Assembly: GCA_003255065.1 (NCBI GenBank)
Contig: QAOA01002043.1
Location: 143,945-207,944 of the forward strand
Length of the DNA stretch: 64,000 bases
Direction of reading: 5' to 3'
Source: Cercis canadensis
Taxonomy: Eukaryota; Streptophyta; Magnoliopsida; Fabales; Fabaceae
Positions within the stretch are counted from its first letter, which is position 1. Every line of letters begins with the position of its first letter. Shown here in pieces: positions 23,713 to 34,240 of this stretch. The notes beneath the pieces were generated by a model. It was not told where the DNA came from. It searched no databases and worked only from the letters and a program-made list of their open reading frames with translations. The position numbers and the translations under genes are program-made.

Positions 23713-24347
23713 TTACTTACAGCACAGAATGAAGGCAGAGACTGTAGAGGGTAATGAAATTGTGTGCAGCTACAGGGGACTCCACTCGAGGGGCCAGAGG
23801 TTTAAATGCTAATGATTAATGAACATAAAAGTAAAGTAAACCCGAAACTAGAAAGTCGTTAACTTTGAAATCATGCTACTTTTCCAATTTGTACATCTAG
23901 GCAGAACGGGTGTTTGTTTGTTAAATGATGTTGTTACGTCATTGTTGACGTAAGCAGGAAGGAATAAACATGTCGTTCCAAAGGTAAAAGAGGAAATAGT
24001 GAGCTTAATTAACAATGAAGCTTTCATCTACGTAACGTGACATTTGGCGTGGTTCTACACGAAACTAAGCAGTCATATTATTTCTTTAGCACTAGTCAAA
24101 AATAAGCAGTTACTATTCAAACAAGTGAGCTAGCAGTTTCCACTAGTGCACATTATTACATATGAACCTGCAAGGCCAAAAGTGTTCATAACCTCTGATC
24201 TATTTTAAGGCAAAGCAAGATCTAAATCATCTAGGAATTGAAGCTAATAGCAGTTTCCATTCTATTTATATATATTTGTTAATAGGTATTGCCGTATTGA
24301 AACATGATAATAGTGGAATGAGTTAATGTATTGACAATGGTTAGTGG
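23713..24347. other. Upstream flank of DUF819 copy 3
   Basis: This is non-coding sequence at the start of the 7.5-kb interval that separates array copies 3 and 4. It should contain the promoter of the minus-strand copy 3. I see no gene, RNA or bounded repeat in it. Confidence 0.45.
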
Positions 24348-24596
24348 TTATATTTGTCCACGCCAGGGTTTCCAGCAGATATAGCAGCTTCTGAGATCAA
24401 GCTTCACAACGTGGCCTCTTTGATTCTTACATTCTATACGCCCGCGTGCCCCAGTTACACCAATATTGTTCCCCCAACCCATTAATGTTAAGTAGGGCCA
24501 CTCTCTCTTACTCAATGCAAAACATGCCAAGAGAAAGAGAAGTTGAACGCCATGTAGAAACAAGGTTTTTTTGTTTGTACATATGCTTATATGCAA
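24348..24596 (-). pseudogene. Degenerate N-terminal fragment of an LRR receptor-like protein
   Basis: Read on the minus strand, a signal-peptide-like stretch (QLLFLLACFAL) precedes MGWGNN and then IECKNQRGHVVKLDLRS. The last part matches the end of the LRR N-terminal cap of the intact receptor-like protein at 27.4 kb, where it reads CSNRTGHVVKLDLHA. The conserved double Cys-Trp motif is lost and no repeats follow. It is a broken relative, head-to-head with the plus-strand fragment just to its right. Confidence 0.55.
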
Positions 24597-24599
24597 AAA

Positions 24600-24805
24600 A
24601 AAACCAAGTGCTTGCTTTTAAACAGGATTTTATAGGACTATGGTCTTCTCTAATGGTATGGGTAAATAATAAAAACGAGAAAGAAGGTTGCAAATGGAAA
24701 AGAGTCCAGAGTATAGTAACCGATCGAACAGGTGATGATGTGGTGAAATTCGATCTTCATGCTCTCTTGAAAATGGATCATTTGGCCTATTTGCAAGGTA
24801 CCATG
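24600..24805 (+). pseudogene. Degenerate LRR receptor-like protein N-terminal cap
   Basis: The frame reads LAFKQDFIGLWSSL, then GCKWKRVQS, then VVKFDLHALLK and LAYLQGT. Piece by piece this follows the cap of the intact gene at 27363 (LALKQDFIDDYGLLSSW, CCKWEGVRC, VVKLDLHA, SLQGT), with one Cys of the CC pair and the following Cys lost. No start, signal peptide or downstream repeats are present. It is a decayed partial copy about 2.7 kb upstream of the intact gene. Confidence 0.65.
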
Positions 24806-26829
24806 ATCTTCCTTTGCATTCCAAGAAAAATACAAATATATACGCATGATGCAAATAACTATGACATAACTATTAAAAAGTGTTTGTGTAAGAACAAACA
24901 CCATATATAATTTTTGAAGTTTGATATCGACAAGTAAACAGAACTAAAAGCTTTTCAATCCGCCATATATGAAGCGTACTATTGATTAAGCCAGAAGGCT
25001 ATAAATAGAAACTTCCTCAAAACTCAATTAAGATTGTAAATAAGATTTTTACAGTTTTACAGACTACTACTGCCTCTGCCCTAATTAACCTACTCACATA
25101 ACATCATCCACCATGGATCAGCATGCAACTAGTGTTTAATAAAATTAAAACCTACTCATATAATTCTATCAAAACCTTGTATCAATATATGATATTAATA
25201 AATCAATGGATATTGAATGGTGTTATGGTGTAATCATTATTCTTTATTTTTTACAGGAATAAAAGTCAATCAAATTCGAACATACAGTTTATGGTTAATC
25301 TCAACCGATAATTTAATGTATTATATGATTTTGTATAGTAATTGAATTTTTTTTTTATCGGTATAGTAATTGAATTTTAAAGTCTAAATGATGTCTCCCT
25401 TTGAGTTATTAACTAGTTTGATAATATTTCTGACATAATTTCTACATTAATTTTAAATACAGCTTCATAAATTTGAAGTATCTAACTAGTATCATTGTTT
25501 ATTTTTTTTGTTATAGAGAAACCATATTAATTTTAATTCCATTCACTATAATATGGTACATACATACATAAATATAATAGTACTACTGTACCACTAGTAG
25601 TAGTGGTGACAGTGGTAATATTAGTGGTGGTAATAATAGTAGTGGTACATAGTGGTGTGAAGGTATGGTGGTTATAGTCATACGAGGTAATTATCTCCAG
25701 CAATTTCAGTGGAGATTTCCTGTCACAAGACACTTTCAAAAACCACATCTATTAAGATTTGAACAATGAAAGAAAAAATTATGAAGAGCAATAAGACTGA
25801 ATCAAAATAAATTTTCTTTCTTCCATTTTTTTTTAACCCAAAAACTATAGAGTTGTAGCTTTATGTGAAAGAACGTTTTGAGACTTTTATTTTGTCAATG
25901 ANAAGTCTCGAATATAAAATCATTTTCTTGCGATAAGGACTTTGTAATCAACTTATATATAATCCAATTAACTTTTTCTTGGAAATTTCTGATCTGAAAT
26001 TCGTGCAACATAAAATAGATACAGACAATATAAAGTCCAACAGGAAAATTAGTATTATATTATATGAGATCATAATAGAGGTGAATGGCTACGTAAGCAT
26101 GCATATCCAAAGTATATAATGTCACTTTCCCTTGCATTTCAAGGCAATAACGCCAGTTTCAAGCTTTTCTATGAATTAATTAAGTGAATCAATTGGTACT
26201 TATGCCACTGTGGAAACAAAAAATATACTTCAACCATCTTCAAAACCCGTGGTCGGCTAGATGGGACCGATTAGTTTGACCGTTTACTTCAACCATCTTC
26301 AAAAACTAGGATAACTTTTTTTAACAGAAAAATCAGTATGATTCATAATTTCATGCCGAAACTTCCCCCTCCCTCTTTCATTTCATTTTTTGACCTAAGG
26401 AACTGATTTTAGCAAGTATAATGGCAAGGGGAGTAAAAAAATAGTTAACTTTATGGGAGTAAAATTTATTTTTATTTTAAATATATTTAGTTGTAAAAAT
26501 AAATTAAAAAATTATTTTAGAAAATAAGAGAAGAGAAAATATTTTAAACCCTTTTTATCTAGCCCCATCTCCTCAAACTTTTATCTTTTCTTTCTCTTTT
26601 TATCTCCTTAAATTACTATATAAGCATACTAAACATAATTAAAAAACAATATGAATACTCATAGATACTCCTTAAAAAAAATAAATGACACTTCTTTAAT
26701 ATTTACCCCTTTATCCCTGCCAAAAATTACCTCGAGTATATATTCCTCTCACATCTTCCCGCATATCATGTTTAAATTTCCAAACAATTAACTATATTTT
26801 TTTCACTTTTTTTCCCAATGAGCTTTTAT
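24806..26829. other. AT-rich non-coding stretch upstream of the receptor-like protein gene
   Basis: No gene was recognised. It holds an imperfect GTA/GTG triplet run at about 25575-25670, an isolated N at 25902 with no duplicated flanks, and a degraded element around 26416-26640 that resembles the MITE at 6233 (gggagtaaaattta inside, taaacataatt at its right end). The remainder is AT-rich sequence without visible structure. Confidence 0.4.
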
Positions 26830-27242
26830 GTTAGAGTAGTTCGCTACATCACACTTAAATATCTACATATCTTTATTTTTTTTTTAATATGGATATCTAC
26901 ATATCTTTTAAAGTCATACATAGAGCAATATTTGAATTCTATTAAACCCATCAAAAGTAATTTGAGTTTAAATTAAGAGTCAAGTCATATGTTGTAAATA
27001 GTTAATATAATTTGAGTTTAATAGAGTCAAAATAATTAATATTATTTAAATATGTTTTTCCAATAGTTTTTCTTATATTGCACTATTTATGCATTTTACA
27101 GAAAAAATTAATTATTCTAACATACACTAGATGACTTAGTTTTTGAGATATTCACAATAATATTAAAAAAAATTAAAAAATAAATAACATAGCTTTCACC
27201 TTATTTTAAATGTGTAGAGACAGTATTGCACCATTATTTACT
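26830..27242. mobile_element. Diverged copy of the inverted-repeat element found in DUF819 copy 2
   Basis: Segments such as atttgagtttaat, tttatgcattttac and catacactagatgactt match, in the same order, segments of the element at 15921-17263, where the last reads catacactaggtgactt. Here the middle is continuous, with no hAT insertion and no solo LTR. The ends are too worn to give terminal repeats or a target duplication. It ends about 120 bp before the start codon of the receptor-like protein gene, so it lies in or near that promoter. Confidence 0.55.
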
Positions 27243-27362
27243 ACAATTTCTAAATGACTCCACTGAATTATTGACTTTGCTTTCTTTTCCTCTTCCTTAC
27301 AATTATAATTGCTGCTGCTAATACCATCATTCTCCTTCTGATGAAGATAATCATCAATTATC

Positions 27363-30300
27363 ATGGCTATAAGATTTCTTAACCTTGTGCTTCTTATGCT
27401 CTTGCTGCACATATCACTGGTCCTTGGATCCAGTTCAGATGTTGGAAATATCACGATTAAGTGTAAGGAAAGAGAGAGACAAGCACTACTTGCTCTAAAA
27501 CAGGATTTTATAGATGACTATGGTCTTCTCTCTTCTTGGGGGAATGGAGAAAAGCAGAAAGAATGTTGCAAATGGGAGGGTGTCCGGTGTAGCAACCGAA
27601 CAGGTCATGTGGTGAAGCTTGATCTTCATGCTGATTCGGCCTCCTTGCAAGGTACCATCAATCCATCATTGGCAGAGTTACGTCATTTGAATTATTTGGA
27701 TCTGAGTAACAATATTTATTTTGATATCAACCACATCCCACAATTCATTGGTTCTTTAACCCACTTAAAATACCTCAACCTCTCAAGTCTTAATTGTGGA
27801 GGAAAAATTCCTTATGAACTGGGGAATCTTTCTCGCTTGCAATATCTTGATCTTAGTTTGAATTCACTCAAAGGAGGAATCCCTAATCAACTTTGGCATC
27901 TAACAAGTTTAGTATACCTAGACCTTGGTGCCAATAAGTTGCATGGAAGAATCCCTCACCAACTTGGAAACCTTTCATCCTTGCAACATCTTGACCTTAG
28001 TGCCAATTACTTAACTGGAACCATCCCTCATCGTCTTGGGAACCTTACCCATTTGCAGTATCTTTACCTTAGTCCCCATCATGTTGGAGATGGTGTTTAT
28101 AATTTGACATCAGATATAGAGTGGCTATCATATCTTTCCTCCTTAAAAATTCTTAACCTTGCACATGTTGACCTCAGCAGTGCAAAAAATTGGCCAAAGC
28201 AAGTGAGCAGTCTTTTTCAACTTGAAGAATTGAGCTTCTTTGACTGCAATCTTCTTCCTACCACCTCATCTTTTTCCTCTATAACAACCAATATCACTTC
28301 TAACTCTCTCGCTGCCATTGATCTCTCTGTCAACAAGCTCACGTTCTCAATAATTCCATGGCTTTTAAGTTACACTAGTAGTCTTGCCATTCTTGATCTC
28401 TCTGGTAACCGTCTAAGCGGCCCCATACCAGAAGCCTTTGGAAACTTTAGCTCTCTTCAGAAATTAAACCTTGGAGACAACCTGCTTGAAGGTGAGATAC
28501 CAAGATCTTTGGGAGAGATATGCAGTTTACAAACACTTATTCTAGGTAGCAACAACTTGTCAGGGCTTCAAGAGTTTGTTTCAAGTTCAACAGCTCCTCG
28601 TTGTGGATTAAAGTCAATCCAGTATTTGAATTTGGTGGAGAATCAAATTAGTGGGTCATTCCCCAATGTTTCCCAATTTTCTTCTCTGCAAATGTTATAT
28701 CTTGATGACAATCATCTAAATGGTACCTTAAGTCAAAGCATCGGTCAACTATCAAATTTGAGAGACTTAAAGGTTAGTTACAACTCCTTACAAGGTGTGA
28801 TCTCACAAGTTCATTTCTCCAAGCTCTCCAAACTCTCATCTTTGGATTTGTCTCACAATGCATTGGTATTTAACATCACTAATAATTGGGTTCCTCCTTT
28901 TAAGTTGGGTTACTTGAACTTGGCATCATGCAAGTTGGGTCCTTCTTTTCCGAGATGGCTTCAAACCCAAAAAGAGTTGGAGCAGTTGGATATTTCCAAT
29001 GCTGAAATTTCTGAAATGGTTCCTACATGGTTTTGGAACCTTCCTCCTTGGTTAGTATCGTTGAATCTTTCTCACAACCGTATCAGAGGTGAAATTGAAA
29101 ATCTACCATTGATATATTCTACTTATCCAGAGATGGATTTGAGCTTCAATATGTTTGAAGGCTCTATTCCTGCTTTTTTATCCTTTGCAACAACTTTGGA
29201 TCTATCCAACAACAATTTTACAGATGCAAGTTACCTCCTGTGTGCAGACACTGCTAAAGATTTACGTGTTTTGGATATCTCAAACAATCAATTATCAGGA
29301 GAACTTCCGAAATGTCAGATGCATCTTAAATCATTGGTCCTTCTTGATTTGACAAACAATGTTCTTCAAGGAACTATTCCAGAGTCTATGGGTTTGTCAC
29401 CTGATATTCAATCATTGCAATTAGGCAACAATAATTTTACAGGGGAATTACCTTTGTCTTTACGTAACTGCACAGATTTGAGAATTCTTGATGCAATTCA
29501 GAATGGTTTGTCAGGACCAATACCAAGTTGGATTGGAGATGAACTACAAAAGCTAGTTGTCCTCAGTCTGCGATCCAATCGATTCTATGGGACATTGCCA
29601 TCAAGTATATGTCATCTTGCTCAACTCCAACTCTTAGATCTCTCTTTGAATGATATCTCTGGAACAATGCCAACATGCCTTGGCAATCTCACAGCTTTGG
29701 CAAACCAATATGGTTCAGAGCCAACCATCACTTATTTTTTTGAGGAAAATCTCAACAACCGTACTCACGCTGATGGATTTTACACTGATGCTGCCTCGAT
29801 CATATGGAAAGGATATGAGGCCAAATACAAAAATACATTGGGATTGGTTAGAAGTATTCATCTCTCTTCCAACAAGTTGTCTGGAGAAATTCCAAGTGAT
29901 GTCATGAATCTTATTGCATTAGTTTCCTTCAATATTTCAAGAAACAATTTAAGTGGAGAAATCCCTCCATCGATTGGACAATTGAAATCGTTAGATTTTC
30001 TTGATCTATCACGGAATCATTTGTCTGGCAAGATTCCTTCACAACTTTCCCAGATAGATCGTCTCAGTGTGTTAGATTTATCATATAACAACCTATCTGG
30101 TGAAATCCCACTGGGCACTCAACTTCAAAGCTTTGATGCCTCTACCTATGTGGGAAATCCAGAACTTTGTGGAGCTCCCCTTTTAAGAAAGTGTCCTGAG
30201 AAGCAAAGAAATGATGACAGAAATTATGAAGATGGTGAACCATTTCTCTCCCGAGGATTCTATATTAGCATGGCAGTTGGATTTATTTTAGGATTCTGGG

Positions 30301-30440
30301 GTGTTTGTGGCTCATTAATTTTCAAAAAATCTTGGAGATATGCTTATTTCAAGTTCTTGAACAACGTATACAACAAGCTGTATGTGCTGACAGCAATTAA
30401 CATGACCAAATTGCAGAGAAGGTTTAAATCTTCAACATGA
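27363..30440 (+). CDS. LRR receptor-like protein, EIX2-type
   Basis: An intronless gene of 1025 residues. It has a hydrophobic signal peptide (1-23), an LRR N-terminal cap (about 35-95, with KERERQALLALKQDF and CCKWEGVRC), and a long series of 24-residue plant extracellular LRRs with many LxGxIP endings. A non-LRR island follows around 790-825 (starting near YFFEENLNNR), then the last repeats, a Cys pair cap (ELCGAPLLRKC), an acidic spacer, one membrane helix (about 966-990) containing a GFILG GxxxG motif, and a short basic tail. There is no kinase domain. Relatives sense apoplastic elicitors at the plasma membrane and signal through SOBIR1/BAK1; the ligand here is unknown. The island and cap are complete and no frame damage is seen. 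Confidence 0.93.
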   Translation: MAIRFLNLVLLMLLLHISLVLGSSSDVGNITIKCKERERQALLALKQDFIDDYGLLSSWGNGEKQKECCKWEGVRCSNRTGHVVKLDLHADSASLQGTINPSLAELRHLNYLDLSNNIYFDINHIPQFIGSLTHLKYLNLSSLNCGGKIPYELGNLSRLQYLDLSLNSLKGGIPNQLWHLTSLVYLDLGANKLHGRIPHQLGNLSSLQHLDLSANYLTGTIPHRLGNLTHLQYLYLSPHHVGDGVYNLTSDIEWLSYLSSLKILNLAHVDLSSAKNWPKQVSSLFQLEELSFFDCNLLPTTSSFSSITTNITSNSLAAIDLSVNKLTFSIIPWLLSYTSSLAILDLSGNRLSGPIPEAFGNFSSLQKLNLGDNLLEGEIPRSLGEICSLQTLILGSNNLSGLQEFVSSSTAPRCGLKSIQYLNLVENQISGSFPNVSQFSSLQMLYLDDNHLNGTLSQSIGQLSNLRDLKVSYNSLQGVISQVHFSKLSKLSSLDLSHNALVFNITNNWVPPFKLGYLNLASCKLGPSFPRWLQTQKELEQLDISNAEISEMVPTWFWNLPPWLVSLNLSHNRIRGEIENLPLIYSTYPEMDLSFNMFEGSIPAFLSFATTLDLSNNNFTDASYLLCADTAKDLRVLDISNNQLSGELPKCQMHLKSLVLLDLTNNVLQGTIPESMGLSPDIQSLQLGNNNFTGELPLSLRNCTDLRILDAIQNGLSGPIPSWIGDELQKLVVLSLRSNRFYGTLPSSICHLAQLQLLDLSLNDISGTMPTCLGNLTALANQYGSEPTITYFFEENLNNRTHADGFYTDAASIIWKGYEAKYKNTLGLVRSIHLSSNKLSGEIPSDVMNLIALVSFNISRNNLSGEIPPSIGQLKSLDFLDLSRNHLSGKIPSQLSQIDRLSVLDLSYNNLSGEIPLGTQLQSFDASTYVGNPELCGAPLLRKCPEKQRNDDRNYEDGEPFLSRGFYISMAVGFILGFWGVCGSLIFKKSWRYAYFKFLNNVYNKLYVLTAINMTKLQRRFKSST

Positions 30441-31211
30441 AGGTACTCTCTCTCTCTCTAAGTGTCTAAGTTTCCTCTCTCTATGTGAACTTACAAAAGA
30501 ATGATTATAATATCATTTTGTAGGTTATCGAGGGGAGTAAATGTGCCAGCAAATATTTAGTTGCAACTTGCAAATAAGATCTGGGAGCCAATTTGAAGGG
30601 ATATGATGAAAGTTGTAGCAATGCCTAATGTTTTACTATATATAGCAAATTAAATGGTGTGTCTGCATGTTTTCGTTATGATGTTTTTCTACATGCATGT
30701 TTTTGTTATGTATGATTAGAAACTGATGACTACCATGCCATATACTACAATTAAAAAATAGTTAAATCATAAATTTTGATCTCAGAAAAATTTTCTTGAA
30801 AGGAGCTCAATTTGATAATAGAAAATGTCTTAAATGAAGAAAAAATGTGTAACGGCCCTTGTGAGCATGTGGTATAATATATTTGGATAAGCATCACTTT
30901 GATCCAAAAACTTAAATTTGTGAGTTGCCTCAATTCAAGTATTATATGCCACACATCTTTTTCTCTATTCAACATGAGACTTTTGTCGTATGTATTACTA
31001 AACATTTACACCATCACATGTAAATATTCCTAAATGTTATATGTATGCACGCCGGTAGTTGTTGTAATCCACTCTGAGCTTTATTCTAGCATGTATTTCT
31101 AGTTCCAGAAAACTGGATCCAGAGCTAGAAAAAAAAAAAACATGGGAAACGGTGGCAACATCTTAGACAAGTAGTGCTGCTTGGCGTTTAAAGAACATGG
31201 GATAGGGAACT
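30441..31211. other. Convergent 3' flanks of the receptor-like protein gene and DUF819 copy 4
   Basis: The two genes end facing each other here. A (CT)n stretch follows the receptor-like stop codon. Sequence just right of 31030 (a gccggtagttgttg word and tccagaaaactgg near 31105) recurs beyond the stop of copy 5 (33823 and 34144). The duplication that made copies 4 and 5 therefore included at least ~180 bp past the stop. No other gene is seen. Confidence 0.5.
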
Positions 31212-33531
31212 TTACATGCCTTTTAAGACTGTCACACCAAATCCAATGCCAAGAAAAGTTGCAATGGAAATGCCAAATATGCCTGCAAGAATACCAGGAA
31301 CAATGAAAGAGCTCCACTCTTTTGCTGTTGCCATTGCACATGCTGTTGTAGGGCCTCCAACGTTGGCATTAGATGCAATAAGTAACAACTTGAGGTCGAA
31401 GCCGAAAAGCCTTCCCAGTCCAAGGATCACAGCAAGATGCACTGCTATTTGAACGAAAGCAAACACAAAAATACTAGGTGTTGTATTGATGACACTCCAT
31501 ATGCTCCCACTTGCACCTATCACTGCAAAGAATACCTATTTCTCACAAGGCAAGAGTCAAAAGTCATAAACTTGTCGCTTTCATAGCCTGATTTTTTTTT
31601 TTTTTTTTTTTTTTTCCATGAAATATATAGCCNTTTTTTTTTGCCATGAAATATATAGCCTGATTAAGCAGTACTTGGCTAAGGGACAAATGCTAATTTG
31701 CAATAACTAACAGTTTTCAAGAAAAACAAATTGAGAGCAAAAATTGTGTCAAAAAATAGATTTTTTTCTTCTACTAGGATATCAGTACTATAATTTAAGT
31801 ACCAACTCGCATGAAATCAGTAGTATAATTAAATACCAACTCACATGCATAAAAATCAAAGCCATAGCCTCGCCAGTGGGTGCAAGAGAAGCAAATGGTT
31901 TCGGAAATGCAGTTGCAAGGATTACAACAACTGCTGTTACGGCCGGTAGATTACCCCCTGGGATTCCGAAATATTCTGTAAGAAATGTGCCTGCCTTACA
32001 GATGGCAAGGGCCACGGCAAGGGCAGTAGCCATTTGTAGCACAGGAAGTTTGTTCCCAGGATTAGATGCTGTGTTCAATTCATCATCTGCCAGAGTTCCA
32101 ACTTTCTTAGATAATCTTACTATCTCATCATTCAATACTTACTGCTAGTGCCCTAGAAGTGATAACAAATATATTCTATAATATTAATGTTTCATATCAG
32201 CCAGAGAAGGCATAATAATCAAAATATAATCAAGATTGCACTTGAGTTACCATTTACTGGTGTTGAGGCCTCTGGAGGCACTTTAGAGGCCAAGGCAAAT
32301 AATGTTGAAAAATATACTGTACAAACAACAGTATCTGCAGCTATCCCAGCAGTCAAAACTGAAGGAGAAACACCAAGGGCATCAGCAATGGCAACATAGT
32401 TGACAGCTGCAAAACGAGGAAAACATCTATGTCTGAGTTTAAGATAGAAAGATTTCCCACCAGTATGTATGATCTCTAGGTAGTGAAATGAGAAATACCT
32501 CCACCAATATGTCTGCCCATGAGTGCAGCTGCTATCTTCCAACTATCCTCACCCAGCGATTGCATTGGCACTAACAGATATGCGACTGCTGTTCCAACCG
32601 TTGTTGCAACTGTCAAATGAGAATGCAGGGGGAGAAAATATGAATAGAATCTGAAAGAACATCGAAAACTAACAATGAAGTTCATAAATTTGATAAATTG
32701 GTTTGGATGATATATAGTGGTATCAAACTACATGCTGTTGCAATAATGATGTAAGAAGATACATGTAAGAGGATCAAGAATACAATTACATAATTTAACA
32801 CTCAAATCATTCTAGATACATTTGTGGCATTGTTGACACACAACATGTTTTAGTTGAATTATGTGAAGTCAACATAAGTAATTACCTGAACCCAGCAAAA
32901 AAGCCAAGAGAAGTCTCCCAGTTGAGTTTATCACAGATTTCAAATCTGCTCTAAACAACAACAATGGGACCGCTATTGGGAGCAGAAACCCCAAAACAGC
33001 GGAATATGCTGGACCTCCAGTGGCAATAATCCCCAAATTACTTGCTGCAAGCCCTACCAAAATGCTCACTAGAGAACCACTTAATTGGCTCCCAATCTTT
33101 GTCCTTTCCGACCTTCAAATCCCAAAAAACAAAGATAAAAATCATACATTTCTACACAAATTGAAAACCCATTATGCAAAGGGACAGAAACAGAATTACC
33201 AGATTCCAAAAGCAGCGGTAGAGAAAAGGGCAGTCCAAGTACCCCATTGGTCTTGAGAAGAAATTAGGGGCACATTGAAATCGGGTCTGATTACTGCTGC
33301 AACTAAACTACGTCGTCCAGGAGTAGCAAAAGATGGAGACACAGCAAACGGTTTGCTTCTATTGATGCTACAACACTTCAAACTCAGTGATGTGTTATGA
33401 GGTATTGAGGTGGTGGGAGAAAGAGTCAATAAATTTTGGCGGGAAAATAATCTTGACCGTTGCTGTGGGGCCGCAAGCCGTGGCAGATTCCGGGAAGTTT
33501 GTACACGAAGAAGAAGATCTGATGATGCCAT
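31212..33531 (-). CDS. DUF819 membrane protein, array copy 4
   Basis: Exons are 33531-33200, 33112-32886, 32609-32499, 32406-32251, 32086-31845 and 31535-31212, giving about 463 residues. This is the most compact copy (2.3 kb) with no large insertion. The leader begins [10 protein letters not shown] and is rich in Ser, Arg and Gln. Several positions shared by the other copies are changed: AADN is AADT, CGMA is CAMA, the Gly of KGW is Glu, MRSLG is MQSLG, and exon 5 ends FMH rather than LMQ. The frame and splice sites are intact, so it may be expressed with altered activity or be under relaxed selection. An assembly N (31633) sits in intron 5 within a poly-T run. Confidence 0.9.
31605..31662. 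repeat. Short assembly duplication around the N at 31633
   Basis: A poly-T run followed by ccatgaaatatatagcc is present on both sides of the N. The same contig-end pattern as elsewhere, here only about 28 bp, in intron 5 of DUF819 copy 4. Confidence 0.75.
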
Positions 33532-34240
33532 TTTCAGCTAGACTAGAGAAGGAAAACAGTGTTATGGAGAAGTCAAATGCCAGTGAGCCATTGAAGCTGA
33601 ACTGGGACATAAAACACGTGAAACCTTCTTTATTATTATTACAATGATTTAAGGTGTTGCAAGTTGAAATTTATAATTAAGTAATAATTCACTATTCCAC
33701 AACCATGTCCTACCAGATTCAGTATCACTTATACATAAACTACAGACAACAGAATCTCTAGTTTATACGAGCTTACCATTTCAGCATGCTTTTTTTTTAA
33801 TAGCCTGAGTTGAATTGTATGGATGCCGGTTGTTGTTGCGCATAAACTTCTATTATTTGACGAATTCATGCAAGTAATACCAACAAGTTTATATTTGATC
33901 CACTTTCAGTGCAAAATTATATGAACTATTAATTAAGAGAAAAAGTGCCACCATTTATTCGTTTAAGTCATTAAGATATAAATACTGATATTCTCACGTT
34001 TCTTTATACTTCATTTATACCTGCACACTTGTAAGGCTATCATTTTTCTTTAAGATATTTTACTTGTCGTAAAATTAAATCTTAAAAAAAACAACAACAA
34101 CAAAAAAAGTGAGGATCAATTCTAGCGTGTTTTATTTCCAGCTCCTCCAGAAAACTGGTCCAAGGCAAGAAAAAGGAAGAAGAGGGGGAGCAGGGGAAGA
34201 TCTTAGACTAGTATATTTACATTTAAAGAACATGGAAACT
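33532..34240. other. Intergenic spacer between DUF819 copies 4 and 5
   Basis: This 0.7-kb spacer must hold the promoter of copy 4 and the 3' end of copy 5. It is the shortest gap in the array. I see no other gene or bounded repeat. Confidence 0.5.

Noticed and set aside
24446-24910. 154-codon plus frame as a small gene
   Set aside because: Only its middle resembles a receptor-like protein cap, with key Cys residues lost; called as a pseudogene fragment instead.
25575-25670. GTA/GTG triplet run as a regulatory repeat
   Set aside because: Imperfect simple-sequence tract with nothing to tie it to a gene.
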